Below are positions 25,088-37,100 of a stretch of DNA of 64,000 bases, piece by piece (positions within the stretch are counted from its first letter, which is position 1; every line of letters begins with the position of its first letter). The stretch covers positions 1,243,095-1,307,094 of the forward strand of contig NMRA01000039.1 in NCBI GenBank assembly GCA_002633005.1, given 5' to 3'. The stretch is from Phoronis australis (taxonomy: Eukaryota; Phoronida; Phoronidae). The notes beneath the pieces were generated by a model. That model had not been told where the DNA came from and searched no databases. It saw only the letters and a list, made by a program, of their open reading frames with translations. The position numbers and the translations under genes are program-made.

Positions 25088-26735
25088 TCAGTCTTCGTTC
25101 AGAATTTTCTCCTCCAAAATTTTGGAATCTGCCTCCAGATGGCTCTGCATATCGCTTAACTGACGTTTTAGATGAGACAGATCTGACTGTAAGGACAGGA
25201 TTCGTTCTCGGGTTTGTTTAATGTCGTCCTCGGATTCCTCTTCCGTAAACACCAAGTCATCCTTATCGTTGACATCCTGTTAAAATAATGAAAATGGAAA
25301 TTAGTTTCTTTGATTTTTCAGTGCTTTGTCTGATATAAGTATGGATTACAATCAGCGGCTGTTATGACAGTACCCGGCCACAATCGTGCATTAATTCAAT
25401 ATAACATTCATTATTGACATTTCCCATAACTTTTTAGTTATCGAGAATAGCAATTTTCACATTTAGATTTGCAATATTTTGTACTACAACAACGAATACA
25501 AGCATAAGCAGATTCTTAAAGTGACGTTAAACCGACCTTCCGTCACAAAAACAACTTTTGATTTACACCACTTTGGCCTAACGTTATGAGATTAGTTTCG
25601 AATTGTTCTTCAGTCAAAATAGAAGCAATTGCATGGTTCGAAAGAGCTAACTGTTCATTATTGCTAGAGACCTTCCTCTACAAGTTGTCTTGTCACGGCG
25701 TGTCATTTTACGCACCGAGCAAGATCTCAAGGAATAACGAAGTACCAGTTATTACAAACCCATGAAACGCAATTCTTTAACAGCAAGTGGTCTAAATAAC
25801 AAAATTCGCTCCTTGGGCGTAACACGATCGACTTTGTAGCCCATCCCGATGTCACGTGGGTACTTTCGGATGTATTTAGTACGGGTTGCATAATTTGTAC
25901 CAACGGTTTTTTTTAAAACTATCGTTGAGCGCATTGAATAGCATTGGAAGCTCAACCTTTTTCACAGCACTTTGTACTTCCTCATTAGATTTGTACAAAA
26001 TCTGCTGTCATCAAGAAGCCTGTTTGTCAGGAACACTGACCTAACTTCGCTCCGTTTGCGTGGAGCAGGTCAGTACCGCATGAACGATTTGTCGTGGACT
26101 AAAACTGACGATTTTCCGAACTGTTTGGCCGCTGAAATGGAATTCGTCTTGAAAAGTTTGACTAGGATCATCCTCACCCGAAAAAACAAGATGAAAACTA
26201 CCAAAATAGATGCGTTAGGTTTCGATTCTCTGGTAGCCGTAACTCTTTGGTAAGTAGTTGGCCTGCGGGTCGTGAAGTCGAACAAAACGAGACAGCGGGA
26301 ACGCTCGCCGCGCCAGGACCAGATTGATGTCTGGATTTAGCTTCGATTAGAAACAGCTGTCACCTGGAGTTGTAACCAAACGGAAGGTTTTTGAAATGGG
26401 TCGAATCCGATAAAAATCGTGTCCACTTTCACAGGACAATTTTTTAAGATGACACCGTTCTCATTTACCAGTAATTGCGCTGTGTCCAGTAAATCTTCAG
26501 GCATAATTTCGTCACTCGACGAAAGACTTTTTAAAACATTATCCAAAAGCTCAAGTTCATCAAATTTTTGCCCAGGGTTAATTAAAGGTCCGTCGAATAA
26601 TTTTTCGAGCTGCACCGCACTTTTGTCTTGAGGAAGGGGGGATGTTTCCTCGGACTTAGGTTTGGCAAGCTTTTGCTGTTCCTCCTCACTGTTGCCCTCT
26701 AACGGCGTGAATGGAAAACTCTGATCCTGGCCCAT
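25088..26735 (-). CDS. Gene B: unrecognised 186-residue protein, myristoylation-type start and C-terminal coiled coil
   Basis: Two coding exons, 26364-26735 and 25088-25276, joined in phase 0 (CTCCAG/gtgaca to ttttaacag/GATGTC). The ATG begins MGQDQS, a Gly2/Ser6 pattern typical of N-myristoylated proteins. It sits three bases after a good acceptor (actttttcag), so a 5' untranslated exon probably lies upstream. Residues 1-60 are polar and low-complexity. The middle (about 60-124) looks folded, with LLDNVLKSLSSSDEIMPEDL and FIGFDPFQKPSVWLQLQ. The second exon is an acidic stretch followed by a heptad-like coiled coil (TRERILSLQSDLSHLKRQL) and ends LNED-stop. Lipid anchoring plus a coiled coil suggests a membrane-associated adaptor, but that is inference. 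I do not recognise the family, and a missed small exon in the 1.1 kb intron is possible. Confidence 0.65.
26082..26251 (+). other. Orphan exon-like open frame inside gene B intron
   Basis: An open frame beginning MNDLSWTKTDDFPNCL ends at a consensus donor (TTTG then GTAAGTAG). No partner exon with matching phase is found. The ORF at 28105-28255 (GDAYVELVFGHSDSELTGG, ending in an acidic tail) starts after an acceptor (ttttcacag) but in the wrong phase. It may be an exon of an unseen plus-strand gene or chance. Confidence 0.2.
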
Positions 26736-28401
26736 CTCTGAAAAAGTAATAGTGTGGTAATCATGAAATGGCGCCTAAACTTGTGAAGTCTATTAGGTTT
26801 GAACAGTCATATGTTTGGAATAAAGTGCGGATGTTTTGCAAGAAATACGAAAATTACCTCTCACCGAAAACAAACAGTCCGAATACCAGTCGTCTGCTTG
26901 CGGATGGACTAGCAACTATTGCTAGAATGACACTATGCACAAAATAGCCACCTACCTTATGCAAGTAGCTGAAACAATGTTGCAGTAACTTAATCTTTAC
27001 TTCAACATTTGAATTCATAAGACTTAATTCCAGAGGCACACGTACTTGCAATTTTGAAGTTTATTAACTGCATGCTACTAGCTTGCAGGAAGAAATTCAC
27101 TGATAATCACATTTTTCGAATAGTGAAGGGTTTCTCAAACAATTCATAATGAACATATAGTTAAAAGCTAAATTTGTTGATAGCAGTCTGGTAAAGTAAC
27201 CTAACGAAAACCGCGGGAATATAAATGTTTTTATTTTTTTTATCCGTTGGTTCATTCTTCGATTCCAACTGCTTATCTGATCCCGGTTTTCTGAACAACA
27301 CTTTAACGTTTGCTGCTGTTGTGGTGTAAGCAGTTTTGGACAATCCTCAGGGAACACCGTTATACTAGTGCCCGTAACACCAGGTGGCGCATAAGTTCGA
27401 AATATTCATCACTGACACCGCCCGAAGTACATAAGGGCCCGTTCCGTATCGTAAGCGAAAGCCAGTGAGAGCATGCGCTTTGACTTGTAATTCAAAGCGA
27501 TATCTCGCGAAAATTTGCGTAATCTCGCCAAGCTCGCGAGAGACTAATATAACCGAAGCTCCTTAAAATCAAAAGATACAACATGTTGTCGATTTTACTG
27601 CTACAAGATATCCGGCCGTTCACAATAGAGCCTGCCAGACACTTAACATGTACGTTGTTTATGTAATTCAGTCCTGTAAAGTTCCAATGAAATATCACCG
27701 CAACTTGGGAAACTACTGGAACTGATAGCGAGAAAAAACAAATTCAAAACTCACACTAACGTCCAGCTATGGTCTCAAGATTTTGTCGAGGGGTCGACAA
27801 GAGACCAACTTGGGCTGTTTGAGAGTCCACAAGTGACCGCGGCGGGACTAGGGGTCCAGACCTTAGATTCCCTCCAAATCCGCGCCCAACGACGGAGGTT
27901 AGAGAGAATCTTGAATCTTTATATTTAAGCTTACCTTTAAAAAAGCATGGTTCCTTGACCAGCCATGGAAGTTCATTGGTGAGAGTATTATCTTCTCAGT
28001 GTTATTGTACGTTCTCACTGGGCCACTGCGAAACAAATTGGGGTTAAAACAACGATTATCGCACATATGTATGTTTATCAAAATATGCTCTCAAGGCTTG
28101 TGACGTTTTCACAGGGTGACGCATACGTCGAACTTGTTTTCGGTCACTCGGATAGTGAACTTACTGGCGGATGTTTCCGACTCAGCATCAAACTAAGACT
28201 AATCATTGATGATGAGGATAATGATGTTGACGAGAATGACGAAGATGACCTTTGAGCTGTGAATATATTCAAGTCGCTAACGACGCATACATTTTCCGAG
28301 TCCAACTTTTTAATTAAATAACAAAACGACCTGGCTGCAAAACGATTTTAATATGCATAAACAACAATACACCTTTTACAGCCTCCGAAATTAGTCTTTA
28401 C
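26736..28401. other. Gene B upstream region with an acidic-tail open frame at 28105-28255
   Basis: The gene B promoter and any 5' untranslated exon should be in the first part. Minus-strand frames at 27097-27357 read Gln- and Lys-rich peptides without homology. At 28105-28255 (plus) a 50-codon frame follows an acceptor-like sequence and ends in a run of Asp/Glu. I cannot assign it. Confidence 0.3.
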
Positions 28402-28554
28402 CAGGGGCGTATGCAGGATTTTCAGTTAGGGGGGCCAGGCCAAAGTATTAGCCAGGATTTTGCCCGTCGGACATACGCACCCCCGAATTGTCAAATGGAA
28501 TCTGGGAGATTTTTTTTGGGGGGAGGGCATGGCCCCCTTCTAAATCCGCCACTG
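28402..28554. mobile_element. MITE family 1, copy d
   Basis: Starts CAGGGGCGTATGCAGGATTTT and ends TAAATCCGCCACTG. TTTACC occurs at both edges, consistent with a duplicated target. The interior matches the other family-1 copies. Confidence 0.75.
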
Positions 28555-28872
28555 TTTACCGTTTGGTTTAGATTTACTTTAGCTAATTAACTTTATAGGA
28601 CATCTGTTTCATAATTACGACCTAATATGCTGATTTACTCGAACAAACTCGTTAAAAATTTCCTTGCATGATACAAATTGGTTTCTATCACAGAAAAGAG
28701 TTTAAAAAATAGCCTTGGATTGAAATGATGCAGCACAACCTGAATGAACCGGACTCTCTCAAAACTGATATCTTTTAGACACTTTTCCTTACGAGTCGTG
28801 AATTAGGTGTTTAAACTGTAGTTTCTAGCGTGGTATGGAACATTTTGAAAGATTTTTCGCATGATTAAGTAA

Positions 28873-29205
28873 CCTGGGCCCGGGTTCTAATTTTTTGTGC
28901 AAACTCAAGATAAGTTTCTATTATTCTATGCTCGAGTACGTAATGACTTACGTGGATAATTTTTTAATCCTAGTTTGCAGTTGATAAACCCAACATTAAG
29001 GCTTAAAGTTCAAGTTTTTACTCGAGTTTGTGGCACGAATGTTAGGGTCATCAAGTGCAAGAAACTCATAAGCGTAAACTATAATGTATTTCAGCACAGT
29101 CTAATAAACACTTATCTTGAGTTTGCACAAAAGGAGTAGCAGAGAAATTGCCCAAAAATAATTTTGAGTTCGTGTCGAGCACAGAAATTAGATTCCGGGC
29201 CCTGG
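28873..29205. repeat. Fold-back element, about 333 bp
   Basis: The ends CCTGGGCCCGGGTTCTAATTTT and AAATTAGATTCCGGGCCCTGG are inverted repeats. Inner arms (CAAACTCAAGATAAGT and its complement near 29112) match the fold-back at 10831-11198. Confidence 0.75.
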
Positions 29206-30014
29206 AGTAGTACGGCATGCTTTGCGTACTCTGTACTGGCGGAGTCTCGCTGGTTCCCAACGTGCCTAGGCAGCACGCTAGCTACCGACCACCTAGCGGT
29301 ACGCAGGGAACCAGTGAGCTGGCGGAGTAAGCAGGAAACGGAGTCGCCCTCCCTCCAAATTTAGACGAGGGTCCCCGTTTTATCGCCGTTTTTCACAATT
29401 CCCCGACTTTTGAAAACCTGCCAAACACTCCCAAATTTTCAAAACTCTGGCTATCGTAAAAGGTAAAATGCTGAACAAATTTACTTCCTGTAACCGACAT
29501 TCGGTACTTTTTCGTTGGGACGAGTTTCATCGGTAGATAAAATGCATACGGTATTTCTTCAGATAGTTTGCCCTAAAATATTTCGAATGTTCTCAAAGGA
29601 TTTCTGCAGTTATAAAATAAGTGAATATACGACGTGTAGTGTTATTGCGGCTACAGAATACAAAGATAAAGAACTGGGAGATTTCCTGTTCACTTTGAGA
29701 ATTTTTGGCAAAGAAAATGCCACGTTTCCACTATATATTGTGTGCTACCCTACACTACACTAAGCACATAGCGCAGACAACGTATATTACAAGGTTAATA
29801 TAAGCCTATACGCTTTTTAGTGCACCCTGTAATGTAAGTGTTTTGTAGCTCTAAGAGATAGCGTGCCAACATTTCGTATTATGCATCGTCGACATACTTG
29901 GAAGCCATAGACATCTGCTTTCTAACAAAAAGAGTAATTAAAGAGAGCATTCACCTTCTCCGATATCATCTAGCATTTATAGCTGCATGTCGCCAATAGC
30001 CAGTTGTTGGCGTA
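29206..30014. other. Non-coding stretch with no supported gene
   Basis: A short local inverted arrangement (CTGGCGGAGTCTCGCTGGTTCCC and later GGGAACCAGTGAGCTGGCGGAGT) occurs at 29237-29328. The open frame at 29515-29763 has no recognisable homology. Confidence 0.35.
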
Positions 30015-30345
30015 CCATAGAATCATACGCAAGTGGGCATCACATCTTACGCACGAACCACTTACGAATCATGCGTACGAAACCATGAACCGCGCATACG
30101 AACCCAGAAATCACGCATGCGAACAAACATCATACGCACGAGCATCCGAATCAAACACGCAAACCACCTGGCTATCGTGCGTGTGATTCAATGCTGGTGC
30201 GGTCACTATGTATGATTTTTGTGCCGGGTTCGTATGCGTGATTTTTTGGATTCGTTTGCATGATTCACGCGTTCGTATGCACGATCCATACGTTCTAGCT
30301 GGTTCGTGCGTAAGATGCGATCATTGTGCGTTTGCCGTATTCTAC
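30015..30345. repeat. Inverted repeat built from degenerate CGCATACGAAC-type units
   Basis: The left half is a run of near-repeats (ACGCACGAACCA, ATGCGTACGAAACCA, CGCATACGAACCCA, CGCATGCGAACAAA). The right half is the complementary series (GGTTCGTATGCGTGATT, GATTCGTTTGCATGATT, GTTCGTATGCACGATCC). The outer ends pair well (ATCTTACGCACGAACCA with TGGTTCGTGCGTAAGAT). Confidence 0.75.
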
Positions 30346-30513
30346 CCGAGTTGGTTAACGTTACTTTTGAACTGAAAATAGTTTTGATGGTTATGTAGGA
30401 CCCAAGAAAAATGTCCAAATTTGGCTTACTTCGAAACATCATGTCACAGAAACGGTCGATTAGATTGATATCACTTTCAAACGGTTGCATTATGCACTGT
30501 TCCCAAATCGCTA

Positions 30514-32125
30514 TTAAAGGAGCATGCCACCCAAAAAACAACCTAATTTGTATCAATTTAGATCGAGTAGTTCTACTCCATGACGACATGTACGGTTGCG
30601 TTACCTGACACCTGACGGCAGACGGAGGTATTGAAATTATCCAATGACGTCATCGGTTTCACACGCAGTCTGTTCAGCAGTTCACAACACGGGTTACAAG
30701 TATCAGCTTATCGCTTGAAGTCATCGTTTAACACCAATAAATCATCAAACTTCGATGTAAAACCCTTAAAAATACACAGAGTTCTTATAAAAACGTGTTG
30801 TTTTATTTCGTTCTTACGGATTTATTGGTATTTGGACACACCCTAGCCTACGATGTTCGGCAGGCCAATAAGGTCCGTAGCAGGAGTTTGGGGTAATTTC
30901 GAAGTATAAATACAAACAGGAGAACCTACTAGATCTGTGTTGTTTGGACTTGTGATTTTTTAGTTCTAAACACAAAACGCTTGTTATCCCCGCCAGTGGC
31001 TCGGAAACTTATCAGACATCACGAACATAAACCATCCAAAGTTCAGTAGAAATTAAACTTCCAGTCAAGAAATTTAGTGAGTCAAAGTAATGGGCACCTG
31101 ATTATGTTGGTGAATTAGCCACGAAACTGCAAATCTACTTACTCGTCGGGGGCCGCGAATTCAGGTTCCGCTTTGGCCACAGCACCGTCAGAGCAGGAGT
31201 TGTACATTGGCAATAAGTTATCTTAGTAATGTAAATGTAAATAAAGGTTCCCCTAACACCTGACCGTGGGATGGAAATCGAGTTGTTTCACAACAGTTTC
31301 TGCCAGCAAACACTAAATTAGCATGAGCTCATACGGCCTAGGTGTCCCGTCAATTAGTTCTTTTTTTGCACTGACCTAAAGCCGGTAACGCAGTGATTTA
31401 TTCATTGCTGGCTTTTCAAATCATTTGCACTCACGAACACTCCAAAGGCATTACAAATTGCATCTAGTGAGACAGACTTTGTTTCAGTTTTATATAAGTA
31501 TTGGTTAGGTTGAGAATAATTCATTTTGAAACGGAACGCTCAGTAATAAACGCCAACAAGATGGCAACTCGCAATCCCGACTTAGTAGGACGAGCTAGAG
31601 CTCATCGGTCCCGACTTGGCAGGTGGATCGTTAAGTTTTACAGGCTATCAATACGAACAGGAATACAGTGATGAAGAAATACTAGAGGCGCCGTGAACAA
31701 GCTCAGACAACGGAAAGTATGGAGTTATTTGTTAAGCCGGCATTCGTCAGGCACTGTCGACGTCTGCAGGCCACAGACACGGAGATGTTTCACGGCCTCA
31801 TACTTGCTATTTACAATCTACATTCCATTCTTCGCTACTGCGATCCCAATCCTAAACATTTCGGACTCTCGAGGAAGTCGAAAAACGATATACCCGCTTT
31901 CCTTGCAATTGCATAGTTCGCACAAGCGGGAACGATGCACCGCAACATAGCGGCATTCACTCTGCATAAGAACCATTGACGTCGCTAGCGTCGTTTCTCA
32001 CCTTCCTCACAGGTTAACACGACACCTCTTGGCAAGGTAAGGTCGACAGTATGCGAGGCGATGTGGATATAGACCGATTAAGACGGCAAAAAAGACTAAT
32101 TAAATCTGGTGGCATTCTCCTTTAA
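30514..32125 (+). mobile_element. TTAA-flanked DNA element, left copy (Kolobok- or piggyBac-like target site)
   Basis: About 1.6 kb bounded by TTAA on both sides with terminal inverted repeats AGGAGCATGCCACCC and GGTGGCATTCTCCT. A second copy in reverse orientation lies at 42075-43762 and matches along most of its length. Near 31561 both copies share an ATG followed by an exon-like frame. Parts read YSDEE, RREQAQTTE and CRRLQATDTEMFHGLILAIY, and in this copy the frame is broken by a small deletion near 31685. TTAA duplications are typical of the Kolobok and piggyBac superfamilies. The AGG start fits Kolobok better, but I see no transposase domain, so it is probably non-autonomous. It is inserted into the dispersed repeat also seen at 722-870. 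Confidence 0.75.
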
Positions 32126-33471
32126 GGCCATTAAAATATAGGACTGTTACGTTTTTCATAAACCTTTAAAGTTGCATAAAAAGAAAACAAATTGATATTT
32201 TAGAAAACTGTAATAGCGAGTTTGAGTTCTAACATTCACATTAAATAAAATTTGATCATGTTATTGATACCGTTGTTTTGCTATCAATGTACCTTTCTTT
32301 TTTGTTAACTTTCAATAAAAAATATGGTCAAAACCTCAGGGGGCCAGCTTGAAAACTGTGGCGACCAGGGAAAGTGACACGTATTGATGTCGACGGCATA
32401 TTTTGTACTACTCGGTCGACAATATGGGTCTAGTGCGGCAATGTATGTCACAACACAACCATTGATGGCGATGGGGGAAGGCCGGGGGCAGTTAGAAACT
32501 TGACATGAAAGAAGCAATAAGCCATTTAAGAGAAATGGCATTTTTTAATTTAAGGAAACGAAATATCACCGCAGCAATCAGTGCTTGTGAGAGTAACGTC
32601 AAGACTTGTTCCATTAAAAAATGCTGCCTCCGCAAGGATCAACGTCTGGTCTGGAGCTCGATATATGAGCGTCAGTTTTGAGATGAATAGGCAACACTGG
32701 CATTGTAGAATTCACAGTTTTTATGAAAATTTTCTTCGCCGAGAAAAGTGATATGCTTTACGTAAAAATATTGTAAATTAATTTTTTCAATGTCGTCTTT
32801 GGGCCACCGTAGATACGTCTCCACATTGCACTGACCTACATGACTTTCAACTATGCTAGACTTGTTTGGCGTTTACGTGGTACCGGCACATTGTAATTTT
32901 ACTAATTTTTCCATTCAAAAATTAAATTACGCACATGAAAGCTAAATTAATGGTTATTTATAGTTATTGCAGGAAACACTTTAATAACAGGATGGTGGTG
33001 AGCGGCAAAGCTTTTAGATGTGGGTGGTATTTCGTTGAGTGTCGAGTAATACCGAGGAACGGTTCGAATACCGTGCTCAAGACCATGCACCTTCAGGCAA
33101 GGCATGGATCAAGGGACTGTTCTACTATAAGTGTTACGTTTTTGAGTAAATTCTTATCTATCTTATCCTTACTCAAATTCTTGAAGCCATATTTCGCCAT
33201 GTTAACCTGAGTAAAAAACAAAAATCGAATTAGGCTTTGTTGCTACGAAAGTCGATCTCACAATAGACCTTACAATAACAGGACCCAATTTCCGTTTTAA
33301 CGGTGTTAAAATACGAACGACAGAAACCATCAGCGACTCAAGGCTTCAGAGTACATTGACTTGGGGTTGAGCAGCCCTAAAATTTAAAATGGCTCATGTT
33401 AGCATTGCCTGTAACTCGAGCTGGTAACGGAAATAGAATCTTATTAGGGTAAAGAGTGAGACCAGGCGTGC
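32126..33471. other. Non-coding stretch with a weak tRNA-like segment
   Basis: Near 32995-33095 a B-box-like GGTTCGAATACC and a preceding A-box-like stretch suggest a decayed tRNA-derived SINE. Otherwise AT-rich sequence without supported genes. Confidence 0.3.
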
Positions 33472-33599
33472 GTTCAGTAGACGCTAGGACCTAGCTAAAA
33501 CCTAGTCAAAGTCACGTGCTCTGATTTAAAATGCACGGCAATGTCTCACGTAATCTCGCGAAGTCTTGCTTTTTAGCGAGGTCCTAGCGTTACTGAACG
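33471..33599. mobile_element. MITE family 4, copy a
   Basis: The ends CGTTCAGTAGACGCTAGGACC and the inverted GGTCCTAGCGTTACTGAACG define a 129 bp hairpin-forming element with TCGCGAAGTCTTG inside. The next copy begins only 12 bp away. Confidence 0.8.
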
Positions 33600-33611
33600 G
33601 GAGGCAGGCTT

Positions 33612-33740
33612 ACGTTCAGTAACATTAGGACTTCGCTAAAAAACAAGACTTCGCGAGATAATAGAGATATTGCGGTGTATTTCAAATGAGAGCACGTGGC
33701 TTTGGCTAAATTTTTAGCTAGGTCCTAGCGTTACTGAACG
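33612..33740. mobile_element. MITE family 4, copy b, reverse orientation to copy a
   Basis: Starts ACGTTCAGTAACATTAGGAC and ends GGTCCTAGCGTTACTGAACG. The interior is related to the reverse complement of copy a (CAAGACTTCGCGAGATAAT). A decayed third copy lies near 41388-41500. Confidence 0.8.
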
Positions 33741-34183
33741 CACACCGGCTTTGTTGGTGTAAAAGTTATAATCGGACTATTAATTTTAAGCTAGCTAAAC
33801 AGGGCGAAATGCAACTTCAAGCGTGTTTCACAATGTAAGTACTCAGTTTAAAAACAGTCATTCTCGGAATTCTTATGGTGAAATTACCTCAAATTTGAAG
33901 GCAGGTAACTTAAATTTTTGTCACAGATACATAAATTGAGATTGCATCTTCAAGGTAAAAGATAAATGATCCCTCGCGTGGTGGAGAATACCTGAGATCG
34001 TTATGTGACAGATTGACTCCCAGGGCATGCTGAGGCAAAGAGTTTTGGCCGGGGTCAGTGAAAAAATTGTTAAGATCACGGGGTTGGGTAGTTCCACTCA
34101 TGGGAAGTCCGAGACATCGCAAATTTATCTGAATGTGAACAGCTAATATAAAATGACTGTATTAGAAATACACATTAATTATA

Positions 34184-37100
34184 TTATGTTTCAGAAACTA
34201 TCACTATTTCATCAGTATTTTCTACATCAATGTCATCATCATCGCCAGCGTCTGACTGGTCTCGTTTATAGTGCGTTCTCATGTGTTTACTCAAATGATC
34301 ACTACGCATGAAACGCTTCCCACAGTCTTGGCAGGCGAATCTTTTTTCCCCAGTATGAGTCCGTAAATGTCGCTGTAGTTCATCTGAGCGCGTGAAACTT
34401 TTCCCGCAGAACAGCCAATTGCATACAAAGGGTCGCTCGCCATTGTGCCAGCGAAGATGTGCCTTCAAATGAGACGTTTTGCCGTAAACCTTTCCGCATC
34501 CGCTAATGTGACAGATGTGTTCTTTTCTCTTGCTGGACGATGATTGGCTGGGATTTTGGCAGTTTGGACAACGACACCTTCTACATCGTCTGGCCGATGC
34601 AATGGTCGGTTTGTTCGGTGACAAAAATGAAGTTATCCGAGTTTCCATCGGGGGCGGAGAAAAAAGTGAATGAGGATGAATGGTGAACGACATAGGTGAC
34701 GTCATTTGTGAGGGATATGTGCACTGCTGAATGTTCGACTCTATGCTCCACCACGGTTCGACTTCTGGCGACCTCTGTGGAGACGTTATGCAACAGTTCT
34801 TGTGTACCGGCGAAAGACACGGCGGAACAAAAGTCTGCGACAGTGAAGACTTATAAACTTTGGCCTGCAAATCACAATGCAGCGTTTGATGAAGAGGGGG
34901 CTGTAACTGTGATAAGGGGGGCGAACATGGCGCCACCAACGGTTCATTCTGACATGACCATGGCAGCGACGGCACAGCGGAAGTTCCGAATCGCGAACAA
35001 GGCGACAGCATACCTGATCCGACCAGTGAAATCGGCGACGGCCTCGCTATTGTCGACGACAACGTGTTCTGAAATAAATGTAAAAAAAATCTGCCGTATA
35101 ATACCCAGTTGCACTTAAAACTATATTCAACAATAAACATCAAGTTACATGATATGGGAGAAAAGGAAACTGGTTTAATAAAAATTCCACTTTATATTTG
35201 AGTTGATTTTATAATACAATGACATTATAATCAACAATTCTATAGTAGATTTCTGATTTGATAATTAATAAAAACACTATTTTTTTTGCTCTGCAATGAG
35301 TAACATTTTAAAGCTTAAATTAGGTATTTATAGAAAACATTTACTGCATTTTACATGAAGTGTGTCTAATTTGATCTTACACACCGGCTTCACAATTACG
35401 CTCCCGGTCACAATTACCGAATAAAGGTTTAGCCATTAGTAACTATGAGACCATTAGTCTAGAAATAGTTTGTAGAAATTATCTCAGTAACCAGCAGTTA
35501 CGCGTATATTCTCAGAGTATTTGTGCTTTTGCTCAAGTGAGATTCAATTATTTTTAAAAATGGTTGTTTGGAGCGCAAGACCAAGTTTCTCACGAAGCCG
35601 ACTAAGTATTCAACCAAATGCATTAGATGTGCTCTTTCCCATGCGGAGAAAAATGTCACAATATCGAGAGACAAATAGAAGATTTATTCTCACTTTAGCA
35701 TAGAAAATGAAGAGCGTTAAGTTTATGCTTTACAATCAACAAGTAAGGTAGTGTAGCTCCACTAGCCAACATTCAATGGAAATCGGTCAGATTTTATTGC
35801 AGAGGTTGAGGCACATTTAAGTTAATTCAAATCACACAAGAAAATTTTTATTTCATATAAAGTGGCATATGGATATAAAGTCATCTTAAGAATAAAAATG
35901 CTAGTTTTTGATAATTTCTGCAACATTGGAAACGAACACCAGTGTTATACCTTCATGCAGCCGCTGCACGGTGTTTGGAAAATCAAATCACGACATGTTT
36001 GAAAACTTCTGGCCCATCTTTAGAGTCCTGAGCCATATTTAAAACATGAACCTTTTCTGGTTAACAAGACAAATGTTTCAAATAGTTTTGCATGCTGGTA
36101 CTTCTTTTTACCACCTTAGCTGTTACAACACCAGGCGGCCAGACCGTCTCGTTCACGAGTCGGCTCACACAGTACTATCAAACCACATGTCATTGAAATC
36201 GATGACATTTCGCGAGTCCGCTCAAAAATGGTTCGGCTGAGACAATTTGCGAGAAAGTGAAACTGATGAGGAAGTTATCAAAAAAATCAGGAATGGTCCT
36301 TTGGCAATGCTTTTGATGTCCGATATTACAAGTTATTAAATGCTAAACTTTTTCGTCTGAAAGAAGGCAGCTGGTTACACGGGAGCATAAACTGATGGGA
36401 TCTAAGGAAGAATGATGCACGCACCCATAGGGGCTCGGGGGGGGGACTCGAACGAGCCCCCCATTTGGCGAAGTGGGCACAAAGTCCGCCTCTGAGAAAC
36501 AAAAACTCTGGAAAAAAGTTTTAAAAAACACAAAAAACGAAACATAAGTCCACCAAAAGTAAAGGATTTCCAAAATGCACAATTCATAGTTCTGAACATA
36601 CCCCGTGAATCTTAGTAAAAGGTCCACATTCTCAAAAATTCGAGCCCCGCATTTTTAGGCTGGGTGCGCGCATGAAAATAGTGCGCTAATGTTGAGCTAC
36701 GAGAGTGGTATATTTAGCCAGTGAACGGAGTTCTCTGAAGATCAGGACGCGAAAACACAATTTGCAATTCGCCCCATGTTTGAATTTTTGCTGCATCAAG
36801 AAGTTTGGAACACGAATCTTGAGGAATATTACACTTTCCAGTTGGGAAAACCGGTTACCTTCAAATACAATATTAGTAGTACAAGCAGCATTAACAACAT
36901 TTACTCAGCAACATGTAAATGTACGAAACACAACGTTGTTACTTTGTTGATGGAAGACTTCTGGAAGGTTATCATTCACTAACAAGCGTTATACAGTTTA
37001 TTGCTCGGTTCTCAAAACCAGTCCCCACCAAAACAAAAGCGACGACTTGTCACCGGTAGGCGCAATTGGAAAACCATTTCAAAAACAAGCTGCAAGAGCC

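Noticed and set aside
34696-35118. 140-codon plus-strand ORF across Sp5 exon 2
   Set aside because: Shadow of the Sp5 coding strand; no homology.
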